64,000 bases of DNA from Beaufortia kweichowensis (GCA_019155185.1 CM032814.1:918647-982646), one strand, 5' to 3'. Counted from the first letter of the stretch, positions 53,216 to 64,000 are shown. The notes: generated by a model from the sequence alone, not told the origin. Program-made: numbers and translations.

Positions 53216-53740
53216 ATAAATTGATTAACCTAAGTTTTTTGTCATTTTGTTTTGTTTGATTTTTTTGGGGCCAAGGCAATTCTGCCCAAGATTTGCCTCT
53301 ATAAAGCTGCTTGAGCTCAGGCCCGTGCGCCTTTTCAAACCTTCCAAGAATGTTGATAAGCAGATCCCCGAAATGAAATCTCCCCGTCCCCGGCTGCGTC
53401 TGCCTCTAATCGTTTTATTTACAGTTACAATAAAAGACGAGTCTGTAATGGCTGGGTGACATAATAAGCGGCGCAGGAACAATCGGAAAACAGTCCTAAG
53501 CGCATTCCAATTTTCGCATTAGGCTAATCGTGGAGAGGAAGGAAATAAAGACATCAGTTGGATGAAACGAGCGTAATTGGAGAATAATGTAGTTAGTTTG
53601 CTCTAATCTTCTGCATAATATTAAAATGTTCTCAGTGCTCCCCAGCTGCAAGCAATCAGTCGCTCTGGAGGGGGAAGTCAAGGAAAGAAAGAGCGAGAGA
53701 GAGAGAAAGAAGCTGATGTAGGTGTCTATTAACAACATTG
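53215..53740. promoter_or_regulatory. Strong candidate non-coding regulatory block
   Basis: Dense, repeat-free sequence spans 53260-53680, with homeodomain words (ctctaatcgttttatttaca, gcattaggctaatcgtgg, gagcgtaattggagaataat) and CpGs. It ends at a short GA-rich run (53687-53706). Frames of 70 and 85 codons on opposite strands overlap almost exactly and lack splice pairs, so they are not genes. Confidence 0.42.
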
Positions 53741-53825
53741 CTTTAGCCTTTTTATGAAGGGACAGAAAAATGGGAAGAAAAGCATAAAGTCTGAAGCGCT
53801 CGTATCCTCGTATCTGGTATTTGAC

Positions 53826-54480
53826 AGTGTTGAGAAGTAACTAAAAGAAGAATTTTGTTAGTAGCTTGACGGTAGCTATTACGGGAATGATGTTGCTAAA
53901 TCCTGTAACTATTTTTTCTCCTAGCAAATAGTTGTGACAGAGTGCTACATAACTGTAACTGGTTTATGTTACATTTTATTGCACACTTAGCCTTTCAACT
54001 GAGCGAGGTAAGGTAATAATCAAATAAAGAATATCACTCATTTACAAATAGTTTGGGGATTCAATTTAGTTTCGTTCATTGAGGTGTTCAAAAAACTGTG
54101 AATCATCATTATTCAGTGTACAGGAAACTCACAGCATTTTGTCTTTCTTGTAATTAAATAATTCTCAGGTTAATTTAGCTTATGTTGTTGTAATTGTAGC
54201 TATTTTTTTCTTTATATAAATACATCTGTTTGAGTTATATAATCAAATAATTGTAGCAGCTGTGTTTAGCATGTTTTGTTTTACGCCATATACTGAGTTA
54301 CGCTGTATGATGATTCAACAGTTTGAAACACATTGCTTTATCTTAATAGCTTCATTGTAGCCGAATAGCTATTTTTAAAAGACTAGCTTGACTTATTTTG
54401 AACTACTTCCAAATTATAACTAGCTTTTGAAATAGCATCCATCATTAGTAGTTGCTCATCTGTAGTTATTAAGTATTATA
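53826..54480. mobile_element. Possible degraded non-autonomous DNA element
   Basis: The left edge cagtgttgagaagtaactaa resembles a terminal word of fish DNA transposons. The interior repeats tagct/agcta words (53866-53880, 54366-54425), as such elements do. I cannot find a matching right terminus or target-site duplication, so the limits are provisional. Confidence 0.3.
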
Positions 54481-54589
54481 TCAGGGTTACAATAAAACAT
54501 AGCTGCACAGGTGATATCAGTGGCCTGTTTGCTTTACATACCATAACACATTCATACATATCCAAACAAGTTTTATTTTTTCTTTATTT

Positions 54590-55760
54590 GATTCGGTAGC
54601 TTTAACTAGCGAACGCTGCTTTCTTTCACTTATTTTTAGCTTTTCTCATCACTTTTAGGCACAAAGAAAACTGAATGAACTTCTAAACTCTTTCCTTTAT
54701 CATATTATTGTGTGAAGTTCAGCAGACAGAACGTCTCAAAAACGTCACATCGACCAGTAGAAGAATTAAAGACAGGTTATTTGTTCTCCCTGTGGCTTCT
54801 CTCATCTGTGATTTCAAGCCTTCCTTCGCTCTGAGGGTGTTTTTACTCCTGTTATTGTGCAGGAAATTGTCATTAGTCAGTGGAACAAATAACGTGAAAA
54901 CCGCCGTGGTTGCCTTGCTCCGCATCAAAACACAACAATGAATTAATCAAATTAAAATTCCTTGTTATGCGATTTTGCTTTAATTTCCACAACCAAGCCC
55001 CTATTTAGTATTTGACAAAACCAAAATGGGGAAGTCACAGTTAAGGGCCTCGGTAACAGTGTTATATTAGGAAAGAATTATCAATCCTTTAAGCTAATTT
55101 GGATAACTTGGAGACCATAAATGTATAAGCTCAAGAAACGCAGTATTGCTAAGCTTCCTGCTGTTTTTACACATCTTAAACTGCAGCAGACACTTAATGG
55201 ACTTTGTTCTTTGCTTATTGATTGACTGCCATTGAAACATCAAATCCAATTCCGATTATTATGTATCTACAAAAGCTATTAAAATGGCTGTAAGGAGCTG
55301 TAAAAGTGTGGCGTAGATGCATGTGCTGTCACTCACAGGCCTACAAAATGGCTTTCATGATTTCTTTCATTAATAATCACAAACCAAGCCGATGTTGTGA
55401 GAAACACTGGCCCTGTAGAAATAATATTTGTGCTAACCGGAATTTTATTCTTGAGTATAAGAGATATTGCACTCGGTTGCTTTGAAGGCACTGAACTGTT
55501 GTGTTTCTAGTATGCGTTCCTTCTCAACTGCAGTATCCGAATGCAAATGAGCAAGCTCCCATTGGTAAACACCACATCATGTTCATGAAGTTCAAATCTG
55601 CTCAACTCTGTTGCAAAGCCAACAGCCACTGACTGAAAAACATGTTTCAAGACCCTGACAAAGCTCATGAGCATTTAAAGAAACAACTGAATTCAGCTGT
55701 GACCCATACAAGTAATGATGGTCTTTAGTATCAATTATTTAAAACATCTTAGCACAAACG
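54590..55760. promoter_or_regulatory. Candidate non-coding regulatory blocks
   Basis: Complex, repeat-free sequence continues with short AT-rich gaps. Words include acaatgaattaatcaaatta, ccctatttagtatttgac, tttaagctaatttggataac and aatgcaaatgagcaagctcc. Two frames of 69 and 77 codons at 54708-54941 overlap on opposite strands without splice signals. Confidence 0.34.
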
Positions 55761-56080
55761 ACACTTCAGACCGGAATTATTAATAAATAATGATGCAAAT
55801 TTCTTTAAATGTCTTGTGAAAGACAGATTTGCAGACAATAAATCGTAGAGTCAAGCAACTGCTTTGTGGTACTTTTTGTGTGTGTGTCTTGTTTTTTGGC
55901 CTTTATAACACAAGACAGCAACAGTGGGAAAAAATATGGGGGACAATTCAGGAACGAATTCAGGTGAACTATGTACTTTATCTCACTTGCCCATTCAGTT
56001 GAAATATACCAGCGCTGTACAGTAAATTTGAGTTTATTCTCCATACTCTGATGCGCAGGCCAAAGTCAAAAGTTTCTGGT
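55760..56080. other. Spacer
   Basis: AT-rich, with no gene or repeat of note. Confidence 0.35.
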
Positions 56081-58260
56081 CCTGCTGTATGTTTTCAGCA
56101 TATCTTTCATATCTCTCTGTGCATAGTCTAGCGACGGAGGTGCCTGCCATATGCCCTCACAAAGCCAAGCGTGGGCCTGAAGCGCTGGTGTATTGCAGTC
56201 ATTAGCCCCTCACACCGTCAAGCTCCAAACTCATTTAGCCTCATGCTGGACCTTCATTATGATAGACTTGTATCAGATGGCATCTCTAGCTGGGCACAGG
56301 CTCAGGGCAAGAGGGGGAGAGCAGGGCCACAACCACGGCCCGCTCCTGCCCCAGCGGGTGGGTAGGGGGGTGGTGAGAGAGAAGCAGATGTATTGGTGGG
56401 GGTTTATGCTAGACCACCACAGAGGAAGAAATCGTTGGAGTCTCCGCATTTGCTTTTGTGCATTTTTCCCCTTTCTGATGCATCTGTGATTTCTACTCAA
56501 CAAAATGCCACACGCACCTCCCTTCACATCTCTGTTAAAAAGTAAGAATCAGTGTACACCAGCATCATTTAAATGATCCTCCATTTATCGCTTAGCGCAA
56601 ACACACAAATGACGCAGGAAGCGATTCCAACAAAACAAATGGCTGCAACAAATTTGCCCCTGTTCGCTAACAGTCATTTTACTCGCTCTGTAATAAAAAG
56701 TCAATGAACCAGGGGGAGTCCACATATTCCCATAACAAAGGCACGGGAAGCTGTCATTTCCTTGTTCTCAGTCTTTTATGAAAACATCCTCTCTCGCTGG
56801 AGACTGCAGGGGGTGGAAGGCCTCGCTCGACAGATCGAGACGATAAAACGTACGCGCTCCCAAAGACAATGAGTGCTGAGCCACAGACTGTGACAAACCT
56901 GCGCTTCCACCGTCTTTCCGAACGCCGCTAAGGAAAACAATGCGGAGAAAGCGTTAAACCGCACGTTAAAGCAAATGAAAAGCGCATCGCATTTCCTTTC
57001 CTCGCACGCCTGATCCTACATGGCGTTATCTCTTAACACGCTGATATATTGCGGCGCTTTTAAGACACCCAGAGAATGAGAGTGGGTCTCAGCATCCCCG
57101 GGAGAGATGCCTCGCTCTCACCGATCGGCTGTCGCTATTGGATTTCTGACTTTTAACTGGGTTAACCTACTTTACTGTGAATACAAATTCAATTGCCACC
57201 ACAGCTGTTTTATTTGGCGTGCGTATCTTTCCCCCGCTCTCCTCTCGACAGGCTGTGTAACCACATAGAAAACAATTTCCCTCTGCGGAGCACTGGCAAA
57301 CCATAAAATTAAAATGAAGTGCCATTACACGTTCACAAAGCAAAGGGGGTCCTTCTTTTTCCTCTCTCTCTCTCTCGCTCGCTCGCTCTCTCAATATTGA
57401 CACACTCCTTATCTCTTTCCTATTGGTGTCTTTACGCTGCTTGTTTGCCATTGTGGTTAGCGTGCGACGTGCTAGCATGTTAGCCTCACCTTTAGCTCTC
57501 TCTCTCGCTTACTATGTGTGTGTGTTTAGTAATGGTTCTTCTTGCTGAGGCACTAAATAAAGCCATATGAGGGAGTCAGGAAACCTTTCAGGACTTCATT
57601 AGGCCGGTGGGAGAGAAGAAGTTAAGCGCTCCAGCAAGCTGGTACTGTTTAGCTGCATAACGTCAACAAGAGCACTCACGCAGCTGCCTGCTCGTACCCC
57701 AAACAACCCCCACCACCAACGCCAGCCCTTTATTCACCCTGCTACGCTCCACTCAGGTGGTGCAGGCCGCACGGGAACCGCTCGATCGCTCGCCCGAGTG
57801 CCACTATCCAGCCTGGGGCGTCCCGCCCCAAAGCCCTCCAGAAACTAACGGGGTTATAATTGCTGCTTACACCAGTGTGTGCAGTTTCTTTTTGCTGTGT
57901 GTGTATTGCTGGTACATCAGGTGAAACAAGGGCGTCTACTATCCCCAACCACAAACAGAATGGCACCCAAACACTGATGTCGACTGCAGCCTGAGTTTCT
58001 TTATTTAAGATATCTGACAAAGCCTGAACCCTGCATACTGTACAGCTAACACATCACGATCATTTTACATCTCTGGATCATTTGATTTTCTCTCTTTTGT
58101 CTCTCAGTCTCCATGCGTTTCTCTCGTCCTGAGGGCAGGTGAGGGTTTGTTTACCTGCTTTATCTTTCAAGTCTCTAATAATGGCCTTCAGGTACGTCGT
58201 TCTTACAGAAACGTATCACGTACATGTGGAGCCGCAGTGCTGTGACGACTGGTCCTTATT
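56080..58260. promoter_or_regulatory. Strong candidate non-coding regulatory cluster
   Basis: This is the longest G+C-richer, repeat-poor run in the intron. CpG-bearing patches occur at 56610-56700 (ctgttcgctaacagtcattt), 56800-57130 (gctcgacagatcgagacgat, gccgctaaggaaaac) and 57600-57850 (ctcgatcgctcgcccgag). A CT/CTCG repeat (57361-57392) splits it. Frames of 60-103 codons occur on both strands, overlapping and without paired splice sites. Several elements are likely; function is inferred. Confidence 0.36.
57361..57392. repeat. CT/CTCG-type microsatellite
   Basis: CT units pass into three GCTC units and back to CT. Confidence 0.8.
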
Positions 58261-59734
58261 CTGAAAAACAATTCAAACAACATAACGTTGTGTGTAATAT
58301 TTAGATGTACGTTGTCTTTCTTAGATTAAACCTCACCTGTACTTCTTTCAGTGTTTGTTAAATACTATAAGCATGAGTGTAGCATGCCTAGACTGTGATG
58401 TCTGTGTTACGGCTGAGGCTTTGTTTGAGTGTTTAAGCGTGTGTCTGCCGTGCCGTAGGGAGGGATGACTGTACTGAAGCGCCACCTAGTGACATACGTT
58501 CTTCATACTTAAGTACACTTAAAAGCACTACCCAACCCCCAATCTCTCTGTCTTTTCTTTCTTTTAGCACATGTAAAGATTGCAATAACATAAGTCTTTT
58601 ATGTTAATATCCCACACGTTTTATCAAGCAAAAATGTATTGCATTATTGGAAATTGTTTATGTATTTACATCATTTTATTTTTTATTCATTCAATCTTTC
58701 TGTACTTTCTGCAAGGCAAAAAGCAAAACTGTCATATATAAAATATTAAAAATGAAATAAAAATTTTAAATCAATTTTAAAAAATAAATCAAAATATACT
58801 AAGCTTATATTTGTTGCTTAATGACAAGGTCGTAAAGTGTCTAACCTTGACTGTCTACACTAAATATTTAAGAGAAATAAAAAACTCACGAGTCAAATGT
58901 TGATATATGACATCAATACAGAGCTACAGTCCACATTTGGAGTTCATATGGTGCTGTGTGACTTCTGGTTGCAAACTTTGGGTTTCTGCAAATCTGAGCA
59001 AAGTTCGAGACATTGTTGAGCTCTTGTCTGAAACTGAATTTTTCAGGATAAAAAAGAGATCATCATTTGATCTCCATTAGAATCATCACATGTCTAGGAG
59101 AGAGAGCAAAGATATTAAAAACTCAGTAAAAAATTGAATTCCTGTACAAAACTGAAAGTAGGACCAGGGAAAAGTCATAGGCTTGTTCTGCAATGTTTAT
59201 CTCTGCACCTACTGTGAAACAATTAAACTGTGGTAAAAGTTTCCCAATGAGCTTCAATGTGCCCTTGAATATATCAGGCTTGTCAACACAGATCTATCGA
59301 TGCGCTTCGCTCGCAGTTACAGTCACCCGCATCAAAGCTCTGCTCACAAACGGCCGACAGTGACGAGCGACTGTCACTGCCCATAAAGGTGATGCACACA
59401 CACACCCTACGGTCCTTGCTAGTCTATTTATTTTTATCGCAACAATAAAAATTAGCATTTCACACACATGCTCACACACACGTTCCTGCAAGGACATGAA
59501 GATGGATTAGATTGACAGTGTCACCTTCCTGATCTCTCATAGACACACAGACAGATGCGACACATGAGGGTTTTGGCAGAATAACATGTCATCTTTGCCA
59601 CTGTGATATCACAAGTTTCCTGACCTCCTATCAGTGAAATCAGCTTCAACTTAATTCTTAAGTTTAGTTGAGATTGAAATGCACTGATACATTTTTAGTA
59701 GTAGATTTAGTTTTTGTTAGGATAGATCATTACC

Positions 59735-59845
59735 GTCGGCGATATTTTTAATTGTGAAATGGATGTGTGAGAAACAGTTTTTGTCTTTATTTACTCATCC
59801 TTGTGTTGTTCCAATTTTTTAGATAATTCAATAAAATAAAAATTC
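59735..59845. mobile_element. Remnant of the common 'ttcacccaaaaatg' fish element
   Basis: The word tttactcatccttgtgttgt followed by tccaa matches the interior of the same dispersed element whose end lies at 41815 (usual form: tttactcaccctcatgttgttccaa). The flanks are too diverged to delimit. Confidence 0.4.
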
Positions 59846-60129
59846 AGAGAGAAGTGATTTTCATTTTTAAAAAAATCTGTATATCAACATATTTATCAAT
59901 GATAAAGGGCTTTGTTTTAGTTGTTTCTGTTGTTGTTGTGAAAATGGTTGTTGATCCTGTGCATCAAGCACAGACTGAAATGAGTATGAAGCATTAACTC
60001 TAGACAACACTCATATGAACACAAAGCCACATCATAGTGTGGGCAGAGTCTTCCAGAAGAGCAGCTTTATGGAGCAGAACATATGATGCTTTCCTCATGT
60101 CAGCATCAGAGAAGAGACAGATGTTTATC

Positions 60130-60149
60130 ACACACACACACACACACAC
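60130..60149. repeat. (CA)n microsatellite
   Basis: About 10 CA units. Confidence 0.85.
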
Positions 60150-60693
60150 GCTTGCAGAATACCCTTTATTATTAGGTTGACTAGCAGACTGAGGCATTGG
60201 ACTGTTAAGAATTTTTATCTACATCAACCTTTACTGTGTCTGTTCAGAAAGATGTTAACCTCTGATAATCTAAAACATGAGCAGCACTGCCCACACTGAT
60301 TGACAAGAGCAATGCATCATGGGACATCACTATCTTTCAAAGTCCTAATATCGGTCTTTCAGTTTTTCAGTCTCAGTACCCATGACCACCCAATATAACC
60401 CTAATGTCAAAACGCTGACATGTGAAAGGGCAATTTTTTGTTGTTTTGTTTTCCACAAAAATATATGTATGGTCAATGAACTGCAATGCACTGTATGCTT
60501 TTTGCACATCTATTGTCTTAAACATATTTGGCTTGTCAGCAGTCATTTCCCCTGTCAGTCAAATATATAAAGTAATCATGTCAGATACAACAAGACTAGA
60601 ACTAGTTTAAGAAGTGAAACATTCATACTGCTAGATATGATGTATGATTTGACCCCTTTAAGGTGCTTAGAAATGCCATTCACATGTGTTTTG

Positions 60694-60698
<5 letters not shown>

Positions 60699-60772
<74 letters not shown>

Positions 60773-60788
60773 CCCTCTCCCTCTCCCT

Positions 60789-60839
<51 letters not shown>
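60699..60839. repeat. (TC)n microsatellite with a central CTCCCT block, about 141 bp
   Basis: About 34 TC units are followed by a CCTCTC/CTCCCT hexamer block (60768-60801) and about 18 more TC units. All long frames here translate the repeat (Ser-Leu or Arg-Glu) and are artefacts. Confidence 0.93.
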
Positions 60840-60840
<1 letters not shown>

Positions 60841-62222
60841 AGTCTTTTATTTGACTTGCTTAAAACACGTCCTGCTAAAATTACATCCACATGCAACTAC
60901 AGGATCTAATGCTTTGGCACAGAGCCACAACAACAACAACAAACACAACTCTTACAAACTACAACGGCTAGTTTTAATTACATATGACCTTTACGTACAG
61001 CCCTGCTCTAGTTATAGTCTACTGATGATTATTGGATCCCCATAACTTACCGATAAACAGAAATGTTGCAGTAAAGGTAACACATAAGATCATATGTTGA
61101 AAGCATTTATCTCCTCTACCTCCCTCTGATGGTGTATTTAGCCTACGGAAACAAATGGCTACGTTTTCACTTCTTCTCAAAAGCAGGGATTAGCAAGTTA
61201 AAAGGTTATGGCGTAAGTCAACATTTGCCTTTCAGCTCACCTCAATCACTCAAGACTGTAATTATCTAACATTGTGTCTGACCTCTGGCACTGCACTCGT
61301 CTCCTTTCATCCAACTTTGAGAAAATAAACCTGAATATCATCTTTTCCTCTTCCCTCCTTTCCTTTCTCACTCGCTCGCTCATTCTGTGTGAAATGCGCC
61401 TTGCTTAATTTCATTATATAGTAAATGTTGTCATAAAATATTTAACTGGTCAGTATATCCTGTGCCCTGAGCGCTCTTGTTTATTTGAATTAAATGAAGA
61501 ATTGTAAAATTTTAAACCCTGTATAGTGTCTGAAAAACACACTTAGATTCGTAAATCTTGGCTTAACTGCAAAACTTGTAACCTGACCGTTTTGCTTGCT
61601 GAAATATATTGCAGTGAAAATTAAAGTATGCATGCAGTGGCCTTAAATAGCATCTAAAAAATATTTCAAACCTCAGAGGGATTTAAACAGTCATCATATT
61701 AGTTTTCTGGTTGAATTTTCAAGTTTTGTATTATAAATAAAGATGTATTCAGTTTGAGCACAGGTCTGTAACATTTTCGATAAAGTGTCCTGTAGTATTA
61801 ACTAAAGCAAATAGAAAACTGGAGTAAATTCTGCAGTATACTAGTATTTATTTTTCATGTGGGTAGGTTTAAAACCTTATAATATTTGTTGTTTCTGAAT
61901 AAAATCTGATGAATATGTAAATGTATTGTTCATTTGTACACATTTACACTTAACTTTCATTTTACCTTAATGTTGAACTTTTTTCAATTGTCTAAAAACT
62001 TTCAATTATCCAAATGAGTGCAACAAGGCAGTTTTTTAGCATTTTTCCCAAGATTATTTTTGTTGTTTTAAGGTCATAAAGGTAGAAAAACTGCCACAAA
62101 CACACATTTTTTTCAGCATACGTAGCTGCGAAATAGCCTGAGGAAATCACAACAGCAAAAGTTTCTGGCATGCAAAAACTGTGATTTGCTGTTGAAGTAT
62201 CTGCAGTGTCTGTCTCTCTCAG
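60840..62222. other. Last part of the large intron
   Basis: 60840-61400 is moderately complex. 61410-62150 is AT-rich. No exon is evident before the pyrimidine tract at 62205-62222. Confidence 0.4.
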
Positions 62223-62285
62223 CCTCTGACCACCTGTCCTCATTCCTCCTCTGGGTTGGAGGAGCTCGCTCCTTCAGACCAGCAG
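62223..62285 (+). CDS. Short penultimate coding exon (21 codons, phase 0/0)
   Basis: A strong pyrimidine tract (gtctgtctctctcag) abuts the exon, and it ends in CAGCAG|gtacaa, a good donor. The 63 bp encode 21 residues, beginning PLTTCPHSSSGLEE and ending APSDQQ: Ser/Pro-rich, acidic and probably unstructured. Both boundaries are phase 0, matching the end of the 1016-1186 exon and the start of the 62400 exon. The next intron is only 114 bp, typical of compact fish introns and in sharp contrast to the roughly 61 kb upstream. I call it an exon because of the splice signals and phase match, not because of any recognised protein similarity. The small size makes it a candidate for alternative inclusion. 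Confidence 0.5.
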
Positions 62286-62399
62286 GTACAAGAAATGTTT
62301 CCTGGAGGAGGCGGTTCTCAATCGCAGGGCAGCTGCTATTGCTCCGGTCTGGAGCTCTTGACCCACTTACACTCATTCTTCCCTTCATTTTAAACACAG
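62286..62399 (+). other. Short intron between the last two exons (114 bp)
   Basis: The intron starts gtacaa and ends in a pyrimidine-rich tract plus cacag. Possible branch-point words (ttgac, ttaaac) lie 10-50 bases before the acceptor. Its length is in the usual range for a minimal fish intron. Confidence 0.5.
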
Positions 62400-62498
62400 A
62401 GGAACGCCGTTCCATACCCTCTCCTTCTCCTGCTGCCCGAAAACAACTCTCACCCGCTGAAGATTAATGTTGCAGGCCTGACCCTGCTGGGCAGCTGA
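62400..62498 (+). CDS. Terminal coding exon with stop codon (32 codons plus TGA)
   Basis: The acceptor is a clean pyrimidine-rich cttcccttcattttaaacacag. In phase 0 the exon reads RNAVPYPLLLLLPENN, then a segment containing LKINVAGLTLLGS, and ends in TGA at 62496-62498. The hydrophobic run PLLLLL followed by a polar turn and a second hydrophobic strand suggests the last two strands of a folded domain. It is too short and too interrupted to be a membrane helix. The other two forward frames also stop within or just after the exon, but only this one agrees in phase with the two upstream exons. I do not recognise the C-terminus. An AATAAA about 340 bases downstream supports this being the last exon. 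Confidence 0.6.
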   Translation, partial: RNAVPYPLLLLLPENNSHPLKINVAGLTLLGS

Positions 62499-62865
62499 CT
62501 ACAGGAGAATAGATGGGTTCAAAGAAGCCAGGCTCGGTGACGGAGATGGGTTGCTTACCTCGGAGAGCTCCAGAGCCCGGCGGTATGGTTCTCCTGTCAG
62601 CTCCCTCAGTGAGGAGAGGACTACCGATCATAACTCAAGTTCTTTTAGCCCAGCTCATGAACTCGTATGCCCACGGGGCCCTCGGAGGACTCATCGGGTC
62701 CAGAAGTGTGTGAGAGAGAGGTCAGAAAACGGTTCAGTGTGTCAGGTGGAACGACGGTTGTGTTTCAACATGAACGGGTCGTTTGGGCTTGTCAGCAAAG
62801 CTGTCAGGCTCATTTGATGCTGCCTCAGGCGAGTGTTAATAAAGTTCCAGAAGGATTTGATGCAC
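62499..62865 (+). other. Putative 3' UTR of the plus-strand gene
   Basis: This region runs from the TGA to just past an AATAAA at 62838-62843. It is noticeably richer in G+C and free of simple repeats compared with the DNA after it. Two overlapping forward frames are open here (62513-62713 and 62551-62817), but neither follows from the upstream reading frame. I therefore regard them as chance frames in the UTR. The 3' limit is estimated as about 20 bases past the signal. Confidence 0.45.
62838..62843 (+). terminator. Candidate polyadenylation signal AATAAA
   Basis: A canonical AATAAA lies about 340 bases after the predicted stop codon. No other AATAAA is visible between the stop and this position, so it is the most likely cleavage signal for the gene ending at 62498. 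The site would be supported by 3'-end reads stopping near 62855-62870. Confidence 0.45.
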
Positions 62866-62869
62866 AGCT

Positions 62870-64000
62870 ACCTGTCTATATGATTACCGACTTAAAATGA
62901 CATTGTTTAATTAATAGTTAAGTACTCAACACTGTTTATAATTCAAGACGCTCTGTCACAGACATTTTAGATTTATTTGCTGTAAAACTTACCTTTCTGG
63001 CCTTAATATTTTCAATCGAATCAACTTAGCTTTACCAGTCATTTCAACCACATATTTTTGACTTGAAATGAGAACTAACGTAAAAATAGTTGAAACGACT
63101 TGTAAAGCTAAGTTGATTGGACTTAAAATTTTAAAGCAGCAAAGAAAATTTTATGTGCTGTGTTGCTTTACATTTACCTTACTACTTCTGTATATTCAAA
63201 AACAAAAAACATAAATAGAAGGCACTTTAAGCAAATGTTTAAGCACAGGCATGCAGAGAATGTCACTATTACTTGATAGAAACCGCTGATATGGGTGTGC
63301 TGAAACAGCGCTCGTTTTTGTGACAGCAAACAAAAATGTGGCCCCGAGCCAGAGTCAGATTCTTTGTTTAGCCAATCAGAGGTGCTTTCTAGCTGTCAAT
63401 CATTCTAGGTGCTCACAGGTCAGCCCACATATGGAAAAGAAAGTTGGTGTCTTAGTACTAAGGTCATTGTTGGGTTTTGCCATTTTATTTTGGTATTACC
63501 TGTGCAATTGAAATGTGGCTGCTGCTCTCTTAATTCTCTTGATCAGTACAATGTCCTCTAAGCACCTCTGTATGTGTTTATGTCTTGAAAGGCGGGGTTA
63601 TGAAAAGAGGGGTGTATCTGTCAGACATCACTTAAAGGCACCATCTTCTATTTATGGCAATAAGATATAGTCAAATTGCCCTGTTTTCATCCCAGTATTT
63701 ATAGTGTGTTTGTGATCGAAGCAGTTTCAGAATATGCTTGACTTTGGAGAAGTAAATACAGCACACTACAGTTGTAGATGTCCTTGCTGAGAGTGACAGG
63801 CCTGCAGGCAAGTGAATAATTCTACTACTCTTCAACATGTAAAAACCTGACAAATCAAACATACACACGCACAAATAGATCAATTACAGAGGATTACAGA
63901 GGAAGTCTTATTGTGTTTGTGGAGCTCAAATAGAGTAATACTCTGGGGTCATAGAAACCAAATCATAAAAACCAAAACTAGGCTTGTCCAAGCCAGTTTA
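62870..64000. other. Downstream flank, no gene seen
   Basis: After the polyadenylation signal the sequence returns to AT-rich DNA. Apart from the hairpin at 63005-63132, no gene, RNA or microsatellite is visible. 63300-63430 is modestly complex. Confidence 0.4.
63005..63132. repeat. Foldback (hairpin) repeat downstream of the gene
   Basis: A 30-bp arm at 63019-63048 (aatcaacttagctttaccag and on) is repeated in inverted orientation at 63089-63118 with two mismatches, around a 40-base loop. Weaker complementarity extends the arms outward. This is typical of short palindromic elements in fish genomes. Confidence 0.75.

Larger units (their letters stand above)
58260..60698. other. AT-rich intron DNA with element remnants
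   Basis: No gene. 59280-59510 is moderately complex with CpGs. A (CA)n run lies at 60130-60149. A remnant of a dispersed element is listed at 59735. Confidence 0.35.

Noticed and set aside
53822..53850. Possible terminal inverted repeat of an active DNA transposon
   Set aside because: No matching right end, no target-site duplication and no transposase frame, so only a degraded remnant is listed.
60576..61045. Several Ser-Leu and Arg-Glu repeat frames
   Set aside because: Translation of the TC microsatellite.
62513..62817. Two overlapping frames (66 and 88 codons) after the stop codon
   Set aside because: They follow the predicted stop, lack good acceptors, and lie before the polyadenylation signal, so they fit a 3' UTR better.

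Overview
The window looks like nuclear DNA from a ray-finned fish, most likely a cyprinid. The evidence is an AT-rich, intron-like background, many long simple repeats (CA/TG, GA/CT, TAGAA, TAAAA), degraded tRNA-type SINEs ending in the 'gctttggataaaagcgtctg'-type tail, L2-like LINE 3' ends, and remnants of the common fish element ending in 'gggtgaactatcccttta'. There is no sign of prokaryotic or viral gene organisation. Almost every open frame is a chance frame or the translation of a simple repeat.

Read as spliced DNA, the window appears to carry the 3' end of one plus-strand gene. There is one internal exon at 1016-1186. About 61 kb of non-coding DNA follows, then a 63-bp exon at 62223-62285, a 114-bp intron, and a terminal exon at 62400-62498 ending in TGA. 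A 3' UTR with an AATAAA at 62838 completes it. All three exons begin and end in phase 0, so they can be joined in one frame. I do not recognise the protein. Whether all three exons belong to one gene is an inference.

The very long intron (1187-62222) is the main content. Stretches of plain AT-rich, repeat-bearing DNA alternate with blocks of a few hundred bases that are higher in complexity, free of repeats, carry intact CpGs and contain homeodomain-, POU- or MEIS/PBX-like words. The clearest are 20550-21330, 22000-22440, 22800-23540, 24060-24800, 27420-27880, 30000-30480, 32640-32960, 36715-37140, 39800-40830, 53215-53740 and 56560-58200. This pattern is what a 'bystander' gene inside a genomic regulatory block of a developmental transcription factor looks like. 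Conservation cannot be tested from one sequence, so these are candidates only.

Repeats are mainly between the candidate blocks: SINE remnants (3231-3310, 14090-14236), LINE remnants (47060-47184, 48588-48882), short non-autonomous DNA-element remnants (41690-41815, 59735-59845, possibly 45083 and 53826), a perfect 62-bp tandem duplication (48145-48268), a hairpin element (63005-63132) downstream of the gene, and about fifteen microsatellites. I found no tRNA, rRNA, CRISPR array or intact transposon gene.
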